From the NCBI GenBank assembly GCA_020427635.1, contig JAGQOH010000021.1:1-49125 (forward strand): a stretch of 49,125 bases of DNA, in the 5' to 3' direction. This DNA is from Phycisphaerales bacterium. GTDB lineage: Bacteria > Planctomycetota > Phycisphaerae > Phycisphaerales > UBA1924. Position numbers and translations under genes: made by a program. The notes below the pieces were generated by a model. It was not told where the DNA came from. It saw nothing but the letters and a program-made list of their open reading frames with translations, and searched no databases. Positions 1 through 7,087 of this stretch are shown one piece after another. Within the stretch, counting starts at the first letter, position 1; each line of letters begins with the position of its first letter.

Positions 1-60
1 CGCCCGCTTGTCTTCCCAGGCAATGTCGAATTGGACGAGGTGAACGTGCATGCGGTGAAC

Positions 61-942
61 CTACTGCGCGGGCGGCTCAGACGCCTCCGGGACAGATGCT
101 TGTTCCTCGAAGAAGTGCGGCTGCCCATTGATCGTCAGCCGCGCCGGATGCCCGAACCATGAACTATACGGCTTGTCCTTCCACGCCCCGGGTGGGTACT
201 TCTCCGCAAGCACATCCGCAACTTCCTGCATCCCCTGGTCCGCCGGCACCCACCCCCCAAACACATCCGGGAAGTCGATCGCACAGTTCTTGCACTTCTT
301 CTCCGACGAGAACCGAATCGGGCACCAGAAGCTTTCGACATTGCGCAGCATCTCGGAGCCAAGCGACCACACGCCGGTCATCCAGTCGCAATAGAGGCAC
401 CAGATGAGGTCGTGTCCAACCAAGCCCTTGAACTTCTGCCGCGAGACATTGACCCAATCCGCGTGCTTGTATGGCGGCAGGCCCACGATCTTCGTCAAGG
501 GCGGATACACCACCAGCTCCGCAATGCGCACGAACCAGAACACCGGCACCGCGAGGGCGGTGATCCAGACCGCCGTGTGATTCCGCCACCGCCCCACCGC
601 TTTGTTGAGCACCTTCACGATCCGTGGGCCGCGAATGTGCTTCACGTTCACCGCCTCGTGCGCGAACTGCCACAGGAACACGCTCAGCACCTGCGCCATC
701 ACGCCGTAAACGAAGCCGAAGATGGCGCCGACCCATGTGCCATAGTGCCACCCGCCTGCGATGATGCCGCCAATCATGGGCAGAATCGTGAAGTAGGTGA
801 CGACGACATCCAGCAGCGGCGCCTGGCACATTGCGCTGGCCAGCTTCTTGCCGCCGCCGCCGAGCCGCGGAATGAGGTGCAGCACCAGCGCCCCGAGCAG
901 AAGGGCGGCGACAATCGAACCGATCAATCGGAGGGGAAACAT
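61..942 (-). CDS. hypothetical membrane protein with two CxxC pairs
   Basis: I do not recognise a named family. The 293-residue product starts with a hydrophobic helix (residues about 5-25), followed by a second hydrophobic region (about 45-100) and another around 125-150, so it should be an inner-membrane protein with several passes. The C-terminal half is soluble and carries two short cysteine pairs, WCLYCDW and CKNCAID, spaced about 40 residues apart, which could form a zinc site or disulfides. The tail is Pro/Glu/Ala-rich. The ATG at 942 is the first start of a frame that is continuous to 61. The gene diverges from the tmRNA gene, with about 90 nt between. Coding status is secure; function unknown. 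Confidence 0.75.
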   Translation of the reverse strand: MFPLRLIGSIVAALLLGALVLHLIPRLGGGGKKLASAMCQAPLLDVVVTYFTILPMIGGIIAGGWHYGTWVGAIFGFVYGVMAQVLSVFLWQFAHEAVNVKHIRGPRIVKVLNKAVGRWRNHTAVWITALAVPVFWFVRIAELVVYPPLTKIVGLPPYKHADWVNVSRQKFKGLVGHDLIWCLYCDWMTGVWSLGSEMLRNVESFWCPIRFSSEKKCKNCAIDFPDVFGGWVPADQGMQEVADVLAEKYPPGAWKDKPYSSWFGHPARLTINGQPHFFEEQASVPEASEPPAQ

Positions 943-1033
943 GGCATAAGCCTATCCGCCCGCTGGATCGGCTGACGTTCGTGCCTACAATCCCCGCTGT
1001 CCCGCCGTTCGCGCCGGGGCATCTTTGACAATC

Positions 1034-1383
1034 GGGGCCGACAGGTATCGACCGGACAGGGAATGTGCAGTGTGGCGTGTCGCGGCGAACGTGGACCGCG
1101 TCAACAAGCGTTCAACACTTATAACTGCCGAACCGCAGTTTGCAATGGCCGCCTGAGATTCAGGCGCCTGAGCGTCGCCCGACGCCCGATGGGGCGGCGC
1201 TCAATGACATCGGGCTTAGCTTCAATGGGGCGTCTCAGCGCGGCGAAGCGAAACTTTTCTGAGACTGGCGCGAAGATGAGGGTGCTCGCCCTCGCATCAA
1301 GCGTGAGATCAAATGGTGAGACACACACGTAGAGGCGCTGCGCGGACTGTTTCGGCACGGGGGTTCAACTCCCCCCGGCTCCA
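1034..1383 (+). ncRNA. ssrA: tmRNA (transfer-messenger RNA, ssrA)
   Basis: The tRNA-like ends are clear. The 5' GGGGCCG (1034-1040) pairs with CGGCTCC (1376-1382), giving a 7-bp acceptor stem with a G-U at the third pair, as in alanine tRNA. It is preceded by a T arm with a GGGGG/CCCCC stem and TTCAACT loop. The 5' part contains the typical GGTATCGAC segment (1044-1052). The discriminator is A1383 and CCA is not encoded. Length is about 350 nt, normal for one-piece tmRNA. With SmpB the RNA rescues stalled ribosomes and tags the nascent chain for proteolysis. A short tag frame lies at 1127-1156. The exact 3' end follows from the acceptor pairing. Confidence 0.95.
1127..1156 (+). other. tmRNA tag-peptide reading frame (AEPQFAMAA, stop TGA)
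   Basis: Reading GCC GAA CCG CAG TTT GCA ATG GCC GCC TGA gives AEPQFAMAA. A GCN resume codon, an acidic second residue, and a hydrophobic-AA end before a stop match tmRNA tags. The usual ALAA terminus is AMAA here. The resume codon is placed by analogy (ATAACT just upstream), so the first residue is inferred, while the C-terminus and stop are read directly. Confidence 0.8.
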
Positions 1384-1399
1384 CTGATGTGTTCGATAG

Positions 1400-2779
1400 T
1401 CAGGCTGCGCCAAGCCTGTTCTCCAAAACCTCTTGGAAGAAATGTTGAGCAATGTCATCGGGTGTGACTGCCACGTCGTTGTCGTATCTGTCTGCGATTG
1501 GATCGTATCGCACCCGAGTCAACTTGCCTCCAGACATTCCGATCTCTCGCAGCGAAATACTCGCTTCTCCAAGGTCATCAAGCAGCTCAAAGCGCTGCTC
1601 AGATTGCTCAGCAGAAATCAGCAACACCGGCTCGCGATCGAACTGGATCACGTCCCATGGCTTCTGATGATGGCTGCCATACCAGAACACGAATCTGACT
1701 CGGAGTTCGCCAAACCTGAAGTCCAGACCAAAATCCCAGGTCCGGGAGGCGCTTCCTTTGCTCACGATTTCATCGTACTGATCGAAGCCAATACCCCCGT
1801 AGTCTCTGAAGCGCACTGAAAGTCCGCCAACTTGCTCATCGAGTTGTGATGCCACCATCTCAAAGTATTGCTTGATTTCTCCGAAGTGGCTCCGCCAGCG
1901 CTGGAATTTTGCGTACCTATTGTTCTTCTGGCGCTCATTCGCAGCGGAAATGAGCCGGGAGAGCCACTTTTGCCGCCCGAGCGTAACATCAATCGCGGCG
2001 TTGTAACGCAATAGTGACTTTAGCAGGCCATTTGCGACCAACTCTATGAAAGCCTGAGGTTGGGATTCGTCCGCGTCTTGCAATGCGCTGTAATAGTCTG
2101 CACTCTCGCCAGCTGGGACGACAACCGGTACGAGCCGATGCCGCAGCAGGACGACGTCCTGCATAAGCCGCGCCATACGACCGTTGCCGTCAACAAACGG
2201 ATGGATGCGCGCAATTGCCCAGTGCGCAAACGCCGCCGCACAAATCGGCGACTGCTCTCGCTCGGCATGGCTGAGCTTCGAAACTAGTTCTTCCATTAGT
2301 GCAGGAACCGCCCCGGATTCAGGGGGCTGATACTCTGCCCCACTGATCTTGACCGACTGAAGGCGGTATCGCCCGGCTTCTTGATGAAGGCCGCGCAGAA
2401 GCGTGCCGTGCAGTTGGCGAATGTCAACCTCGCGCAGTCCGTTGGGTTCGGTCAGGTTCTGCGCCTGCTCAATAGCGCCAACCAGATTGAGAACTTCTTC
2501 CGCGGCGCGCCGCTTGCCTTGGACAATCTCTCCGGTTGCGATGACTCTCACCGTCTCGCGCCGATCGAGAGGGTTCCCTTCGATCGCGTTGGACTCGTAG
2601 ACACGATCAATTAGCAGTTGCTTTTCGATGGCCGCCACGGTCTCTGGCGGCAGCCCTTTCCCTTCGTCCCGTGCTGCATTCACGCGCTCGGCAAGATCAC
2701 TGATCTGATCAAGGAGTTGTATCCGTAGTCCGGTTGGCTCGAATGTCTTTGGGGCAGGCAGACTGGTAAGTGGGTCCAT
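1400..2779 (-). CDS. Fic domain protein (class II, N-terminal inhibitory helix)
   Basis: Fic proteins transfer AMP or a related phosphate-containing group to target hydroxyl side chains. The catalytic motif HPFVDGNGRMAR (His about residue 193 of 459) is intact, preceded by an AHWAIARIHPF helix. An N-terminal inhibitory motif of the (S/T)xxxE(G/N) type is visible as SNAIEG (about 63-68), which places it in the autoinhibited class II. The C-terminal 200 residues are a domain I do not recognise. The ATG at 2779 is chosen because GGAAGGA lies 8 nt upstream and longer starts would run into the kinase gene. Base composition is lower in GC than the neighbours (about 52% in a sampled line), and the gene ends 17 nt from the tmRNA 3' end, which suggests acquisition. 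No partner antitoxin gene is seen. Confidence 0.9.
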   Translation of the reverse strand: MDPLTSLPAPKTFEPTGLRIQLLDQISDLAERVNAARDEGKGLPPETVAAIEKQLLIDRVYESNAIEGNPLDRRETVRVIATGEIVQGKRRAAEEVLNLVGAIEQAQNLTEPNGLREVDIRQLHGTLLRGLHQEAGRYRLQSVKISGAEYQPPESGAVPALMEELVSKLSHAEREQSPICAAAFAHWAIARIHPFVDGNGRMARLMQDVVLLRHRLVPVVVPAGESADYYSALQDADESQPQAFIELVANGLLKSLLRYNAAIDVTLGRQKWLSRLISAANERQKNNRYAKFQRWRSHFGEIKQYFEMVASQLDEQVGGLSVRFRDYGGIGFDQYDEIVSKGSASRTWDFGLDFRFGELRVRFVFWYGSHHQKPWDVIQFDREPVLLISAEQSEQRFELLDDLGEASISLREIGMSGGKLTRVRYDPIADRYDNDVAVTPDDIAQHFFQEVLENRLGAA

Positions 2780-2832
2780 GCGGGATGTCCTTCCCTCGTT
2801 GGTCAGGAACATGATACGACTTGTGACGGCTC

Positions 2833-4527
2833 TTACTCCCCTTCCCCCGCCTTCGTCCCCCACTCCGCCGCCTGTTCCGGCTTGCCCCACGCCGTGTACA
2901 GCTTGAACAAGTCGCTTGCAATTTGTACGTGAATGCGGTGATCAGGCGGGAACGCGGCATCGAAGATCTTCTTCGCCGCCATGAGCCTTTCCTCGGCCTC
3001 TTCATACCGCCCCACTTCGCGCAGCGCCTGCCCCAGGAAGCCAAGCGTGAACCCATTGCCAAAGTACCCCTCGGGGAATGCCTTGAGGCCGATCTCGAGC
3101 GCGCGCTCAAGACGCGGGATCGCATCGTCATAGCGCTCGATTTCCATGAGAAACCTGCCGTAGTTCGTCAGCGAGATCGCAAGGTCCGGGTGATCCGGAT
3201 CAAGCGTGCGCATGCTGATCTCAAGGTCCCGCAGATACAAGGGCTCTGCCTTCTCTGGCATCCCAAGCGCACGGTACGAGACCGCCAGGTTGTTCATGGC
3301 GGAGGTCGTCTCGGGATGTTCTTCGCCCAGCACCTCAATCTTCTTGGCAAGCACCGGCTCGCCTAAGTCGACCGCCTCCTGGTATCGCTTGTCCCAGAAA
3401 TAGAGCCACGCAAGGTTCGATTGCGTTTGCAGCGTCATGGGATGATTAGGCCCGAACACCTTCATACAGTGTTTGATCGCGTCCTCGTACAGCGGCTCCG
3501 CCTCATCGAATCGCTCCTGGTCGGCGAGCAGCAATGCGAGATTGTTCGCGTTGCCGATCGTGTCTTCGCTGTCATCGCCATAGAGCTCTTTCGAAAGCGC
3601 GAGCGCCCGGCGCAGCGGCGGCTCAGCTTGTTCATAGTCGCTCACCTCGGCGTAGAGCATGCCAAGCCGCGACACGGCAAATATCGTGGTCGGGTCATGA
3701 TCGCCAAGACGTCGCTCGGCTTCTTCCAGCGCCGCTTTCAGCGTGCTTTCAGACTCTTCGTACTGCCCCAACCCGATCTGCAGCTCGCCCAGATAGACCT
3801 TCGATCGAATCGTGTCCGCGGCTTCCGGGCCTAGTTCTTTCTCACGAATGTCGAGCGCCGAGCGAATGTGGGGTTCTGCTGCATCATTGGCACCGAGGCT
3901 CGAATAGGTCCGCCCAATCGTTGAATGGAGCCGAGCTGCAACAAGCGGTCGGTCGGCAAAGTCCTTCTCAATGTTGCTCGATGATTGATCGAGCACTGCG
4001 CGCACTGTGACATCTTTGCCCATGGCGCCGGGATCAACCGCCGCGAGCATGTCATCCAAGAAGCTCACGGTCGCTTCGGCCTCGGCAAGGCTGTTGCGCG
4101 CGGTCTGCTCTGCACGTGTCGCGCGCACCGCCTGCAACGACGACGCCAGCACGCCAAGCACGAGCACCACAAACACCGCTGCCAAACCGACCACAAGGGC
4201 CCGGTTTCGGCGCGCAAATTTCTGCAGCTGATAGACCGTTGAAGGCGGCCGCGCCACGATTGGCTTGTTGTCGAGATACCGGCGGATGTCGTCCGCCATC
4301 GCCGCAGCACTCTGATACCGCCGCGCCGGATCTTTCTCGAGCGCCTTCTCGACGATTGTCTCAATGTCGCCCCGGAAGCTGCGATTGATGGACGACATGG
4401 GCGTGGGATCGTTCTCACGAATGATCCGCGCTGCTTCATGAATCATGCGTTGCCGCAAATCGTGCGGCATCTGGCCCGTCAGCAGTTCGTACAACACAAC
4501 GCCCAGCGCATATACATCCGAGCGCAC
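2833..4527 (-). CDS. Ser/Thr protein kinase, C-terminal part (kinase end, TM helix, TPRs) after frameshift
   Basis: This is the 3' part of the kinase gene whose 5' part is 4479-5219. It begins within kinase subdomain IX (DVYALGVVLYELLTG), continues through the end of the C-lobe (DPARRYQSAAAMADDIRRYL), then has one membrane helix (about residues 109-131 of this part) and a long periplasmic or extracellular set of TPRs of the TPR_10/12 type, with repeated G(P/E)xHPxT and NLAxLY(x)xxGRYxEAE patterns. The 4527 codon is an internal GTG rather than a true start. Together with the upstream part the protein would be about 795 residues, the common planctomycete architecture of cytosolic kinase plus extracytoplasmic TPR sensor. 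The frame break is 1 nt. Confidence 0.85.
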   Translation of the reverse strand: MRSDVYALGVVLYELLTGQMPHDLRQRMIHEAARIIRENDPTPMSSINRSFRGDIETIVEKALEKDPARRYQSAAAMADDIRRYLDNKPIVARPPSTVYQLQKFARRNRALVVGLAAVFVVLVLGVLASSLQAVRATRAEQTARNSLAEAEATVSFLDDMLAAVDPGAMGKDVTVRAVLDQSSSNIEKDFADRPLVAARLHSTIGRTYSSLGANDAAEPHIRSALDIREKELGPEAADTIRSKVYLGELQIGLGQYEESESTLKAALEEAERRLGDHDPTTIFAVSRLGMLYAEVSDYEQAEPPLRRALALSKELYGDDSEDTIGNANNLALLLADQERFDEAEPLYEDAIKHCMKVFGPNHPMTLQTQSNLAWLYFWDKRYQEAVDLGEPVLAKKIEVLGEEHPETTSAMNNLAVSYRALGMPEKAEPLYLRDLEISMRTLDPDHPDLAISLTNYGRFLMEIERYDDAIPRLERALEIGLKAFPEGYFGNGFTLGFLGQALREVGRYEEAEERLMAAKKIFDAAFPPDHRIHVQIASDLFKLYTAWGKPEQAAEWGTKAGEGE

Positions 4528-5219
4528 ATCGATCGCGTCGGATCACCGGTCACTTGCTCCGGGCTCATGTACGGCACGGTGCCGATGAGTTGGCCAATGT
4601 CCGTCTGAATCGTCGTGACTTGAATGTCCGCATCAGTCGCGCGGGCAACACCAAAGTCAAGAATCTTGGGCTGCCCGGCAAGCGTGACCAGAATGTTGCC
4701 CGGCTTCAGGTCTCGATGCACGATGCCGTTCTGATGCGCGTGTTCAACCGCATCCGCGACGCGCGCCAGCAACTGAAGACGATCGCGCGTCCCGAGCTGG
4801 TGCCGATTGCAGTATTCATCCAATGGCTCGCCGCGCACCAGTTCCATCGCGAAGTACGGCACGGGCCCACGCGATGAAGCAAACGTGCCGGCTTCATAGA
4901 TTTGTGCGATGCCCGGATCCTGCAGTCGACCAAGCACCTTCGCCTCGAGCTCGAAGCGTCGCAAGAGCTTCTGTGAAACATACCCAGGGCGAATCACCTT
5001 CAGCGCAACCTCGCGATCAGGGTTCTTCTGCCGCGCCAGGTAGACGGTGCCCATCCCGCCCTCGCCCAACACCTGGTCAATGGTGTAGTCGCCGATTGAT
5101 TCCGGCACACCATCGCTGCGCAGCCCTTGAAACGTTGGCGCATCCGCAACTGTTTCAGCGTGTGTCGAGAGCTTGCTTGCCTCAGGTTCCAGTCCCTGCG
5201 TCACATCTTCAGTACTCAT
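4479..5219 (-). CDS. Ser/Thr protein kinase, N-terminal catalytic part (frameshifted)
   Basis: Hanks-type kinase catalytic core. The glycine loop is GEGGMGTVYLA, the ATP lysine is in VALKVI, the catalytic loop is HRDLKPGNIL, the metal motif is DFGVA and the activation segment ends in YMSPEQ. After GDPT the frame goes wrong (RSMCARMYMRW...). Adding one G on the coding strand near 4534-4538 would give GDPTAIDVRSDVYAL and join it to the C-terminal part. As it stands, the product lacks the rest of the C-lobe, the membrane helix and the TPR sensor. Start: the ATG at 5219 (MSTEDVTQG) gives a sensible N-terminus; an ATG 30 nt further upstream is possible. The gene is divergent from 5289. Either a real null allele or a sequencing/assembly error. 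Confidence 0.85.
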   Translation of the reverse strand: MSTEDVTQGLEPEASKLSTHAETVADAPTFQGLRSDGVPESIGDYTIDQVLGEGGMGTVYLARQKNPDREVALKVIRPGYVSQKLLRRFELEAKVLGRLQDPGIAQIYEAGTFASSRGPVPYFAMELVRGEPLDEYCNRHQLGTRDRLQLLARVADAVEHAHQNGIVHRDLKPGNILVTLAGQPKILDFGVARATDADIQVTTIQTDIGQLIGTVPYMSPEQVTGDPTRSMCARMYMRWALCCTNC

Positions 5220-5288
5220 GGGGGCCCCTTGCAGTCCGCAAGACAACAAGATACTCCGAGCCCCAGGCCAAGGCTACAGTGCTGGAAT

Positions 5289-5912
5289 ATGTCGTCCACT
5301 GCCGCCAACATCCGCCGCCTAATTGCCGAGCGCAATCGTGAGCTGGCACTGCGTGCCGCGATCGAGTGCTCAACTGGCGTGTTGTTCTCGCTGTTCGTCT
5401 TTGGCGGCGTCTTCGTGTTTGGACTGTTCATGGGCCTGCTCGTTGCAGACAAACTTGGCCTGAGCGCCGTGCAGTTTGCACTCATCGTGCTGACGGTCTT
5501 CCTGGCTGCGTGCTTCTGGTCAGCGTGGCGACGCGTTGATCCATTCGAAGGGCTGAGCCCTGTGTCCGAGGGCGAATACTTCGCTGTGCTGGTGGCGGCA
5601 TCCGGCACGGCAATGTATTTCCAGCCTCGGCTCGTATCTGCCGGTGGCGCCGCGTTGTTGCTTGGCGGCCCGGAAAACATCTTCAACTCGATCAGCACCT
5701 GGCGCCACCGATTGCCCGATGACGACGCGCTCGTCAACGACGCCGCCAACTTCCTCATCCTCGCCCAACACGGCATCAAAGTGAGTGACATTCAATCCAT
5801 GCCTGCGGCGGTCCTCTTGCGCCGACTCGCACTGATCAAACCGATTCAGCTCGATGGCCAGGACGTCATGGTGCTCACGGAGAAAGGCAAGCAAGCTGCG
5901 GGACTTGCGTAA
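5289..5912 (+). CDS. hypothetical membrane protein
   Basis: A 207-residue protein of unknown family. After a charged N-terminus (RRLIAERNRELALRAAIE) there are two strong hydrophobic helices (about 27-51 and 57-77), then a region with weak hydrophobic stretches and a soluble C-terminus ending in VLTEKGKQAAGLA. The C-terminal 60 residues (DDDALVNDAANFLILAQ..., VLLRRLALIKPI) look like a small winged-helix-like fold, an impression from pattern only. The ATG at 5289 was chosen because upstream in-frame codons overlap the kinase promoter region. The gene is divergent from the kinase gene with 69 nt between, so a shared regulatory region is possible. Confidence 0.65.
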   Translation: MSSTAANIRRLIAERNRELALRAAIECSTGVLFSLFVFGGVFVFGLFMGLLVADKLGLSAVQFALIVLTVFLAACFWSAWRRVDPFEGLSPVSEGEYFAVLVAASGTAMYFQPRLVSAGGAALLLGGPENIFNSISTWRHRLPDDDALVNDAANFLILAQHGIKVSDIQSMPAAVLLRRLALIKPIQLDGQDVMVLTEKGKQAAGLA

Positions 5913-6051
5913 GTGCCGACTGACACACCCCTTCCTTGAAAAGTGAAGATTCTATTTGCCCCGCTTCAATCTGGGGCTATATCCAAAGAGAAGGGGTGGA
6001 ACTGCGCACCGAACGTCGGTGGGCGGCTGTTGCCCGAGGAGAGGGGAAATC

Positions 6052-6810
6052 ATGAACACACTGAGCTTTGGCTTGGCGGTTGTCGCATGCGCCGGCGCTG
6101 CCTCACTCGCACATGCCGGCGGCACGCTCGGCACCGGTTTTGCGGATCACGCTGCGTTCACGACCTTTGTCGAATCACAGGGCAAGTTCTTGAAGGGCGT
6201 CGAAGACTTCGAGGAAGCTGTCGTTGATGACGGCGCCAAGCTGCCGTTCCCAAACTCCTTGCAAAGCGGGGTGCCGCGGCCTGGCTTTGACTTTGGCATC
6301 AGCGCCACCAATCTCATCATTCAAACCAACATCACGCCAAACGCGAGCCCAGTCGAGCCGAACCCCTCCACGAACCAGGCCGCCCTGTGGGTTAACGGCG
6401 CGGGCTTCATCGGCTCAAACAGCATCAAGGTCGGCACCGATGAATTCCTCAATGGGCTGTACTCCAGCATCGATTTGATCTTCACGGACGACAACAAGAC
6501 CGCCATTGGCGTCGACCTCGGACTCTACGACGGATACACCTCGGGTCACGCCGGCTGGGTCATCACCACCTATGACCCCGCGGGCGCGATTATCGATGTC
6601 TTCAATCTCGGCCCGACGTCAACAGAACCGTCCAAGTCGTTCTTTGGCGTGTGGTCGCCTGTCCCGATCGGCCGTCTAAACATCTGGGGCATCTTTGACA
6701 TGCCCGAACCCTTCGCCATCGACAACATCGAGATGTGGACCGTGCCCACACCAGGCGCACTCACACTGCTCGGCGCAAGTGGGCTTGTCGCCATGCGCCG
6801 ACGTCGCTAG
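6052..6810 (+). CDS. PEP-CTERM sorting-domain protein
   Basis: Exported 252-residue protein. It has an N-terminal signal peptide (MNTLSFGLAVVACAGAASL, cleavage near AHAGG) and a C-terminal sorting tail: VPTPGALTLLGASGLVA followed by MRRRR. This is the PTP variant of the PEP-CTERM signal common in Phycisphaerae. Such tails direct processing by an exosortase and exposure at the surface or in the matrix. The central 190 residues are beta-rich with no catalytic motif that I recognise. A good ribosome site, GAGGGG, precedes the ATG at 6052. A 6-bp hairpin (CACCGA-acg-TCGGTG, about 6008-6022) lies in the leader. A strong hairpin follows the stop codon. Confidence 0.85.
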   Translation: MNTLSFGLAVVACAGAASLAHAGGTLGTGFADHAAFTTFVESQGKFLKGVEDFEEAVVDDGAKLPFPNSLQSGVPRPGFDFGISATNLIIQTNITPNASPVEPNPSTNQAALWVNGAGFIGSNSIKVGTDEFLNGLYSSIDLIFTDDNKTAIGVDLGLYDGYTSGHAGWVITTYDPAGAIIDVFNLGPTSTEPSKSFFGVWSPVPIGRLNIWGIFDMPEPFAIDNIEMWTVPTPGALTLLGASGLVAMRRRR

Positions 6811-6839
6811 CAGCGCATCAGCGATCAGCCAAGCAACCG

Positions 6840-6878
6840 ACAACGACCCGTGGGCGACGATCGCTCGTGGGTCGTTGT
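6840..6878 (+). terminator. long inverted repeat, probable transcription terminator
   Basis: ACAACGACCC (6840-6849) is perfectly complementary to GGGTCGTTGT (6869-6878), and the loop contains a second stem, GCGA-cga-TCGC. It starts 30 nt after the stop of the PEP-CTERM gene. No U run follows, so it may be a Rho-assisted terminator or an mRNA 3' stabiliser. Confidence 0.6.
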
Positions 6879-6901
6879 TGTAGCTTCACCTGCTACCGCC
6901 A

Positions 6902-6978
6902 CAGTTGGTTATTGGCCATCTCCTTGGGCTCGACCCCCCACAATCTTCCCTTTGGGGGCACAACCCAATGGCCAACTG
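6902..6978 (+). ncRNA. candidate structured leader RNA upstream of a hybrid histidine kinase
   Basis: The segments 6902-6915 and 6965-6978 form a continuous 14-bp helix (12 Watson-Crick and two adjacent U-G pairs). Inside it a second hairpin, CCCCC-N14-GGGGG (about 6934-6958), is possible. The element sits about 110 nt before the ATG of the histidine kinase gene and just after the terminator-like repeat of the preceding gene, so it may be a 5'-UTR element. I cannot match it to a known riboswitch; a mobile palindromic element is an alternative. Confidence 0.4.
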
Positions 6979-7087
6979 CCGGCAGGCTGTGCAACCCCAA
7001 TCAAGTGACTGTGGGACCCTCTCGATAGTGCTGAAGCGGGGCATCGCCCGCTGTGCGCCCACCCGGCGCGCCAGGAGTCGGCACGTC

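Noticed and set aside
1063..1358. Small ORFs on both strands
   Set aside because: They lie inside the tmRNA gene, whose structure explains the sequence.
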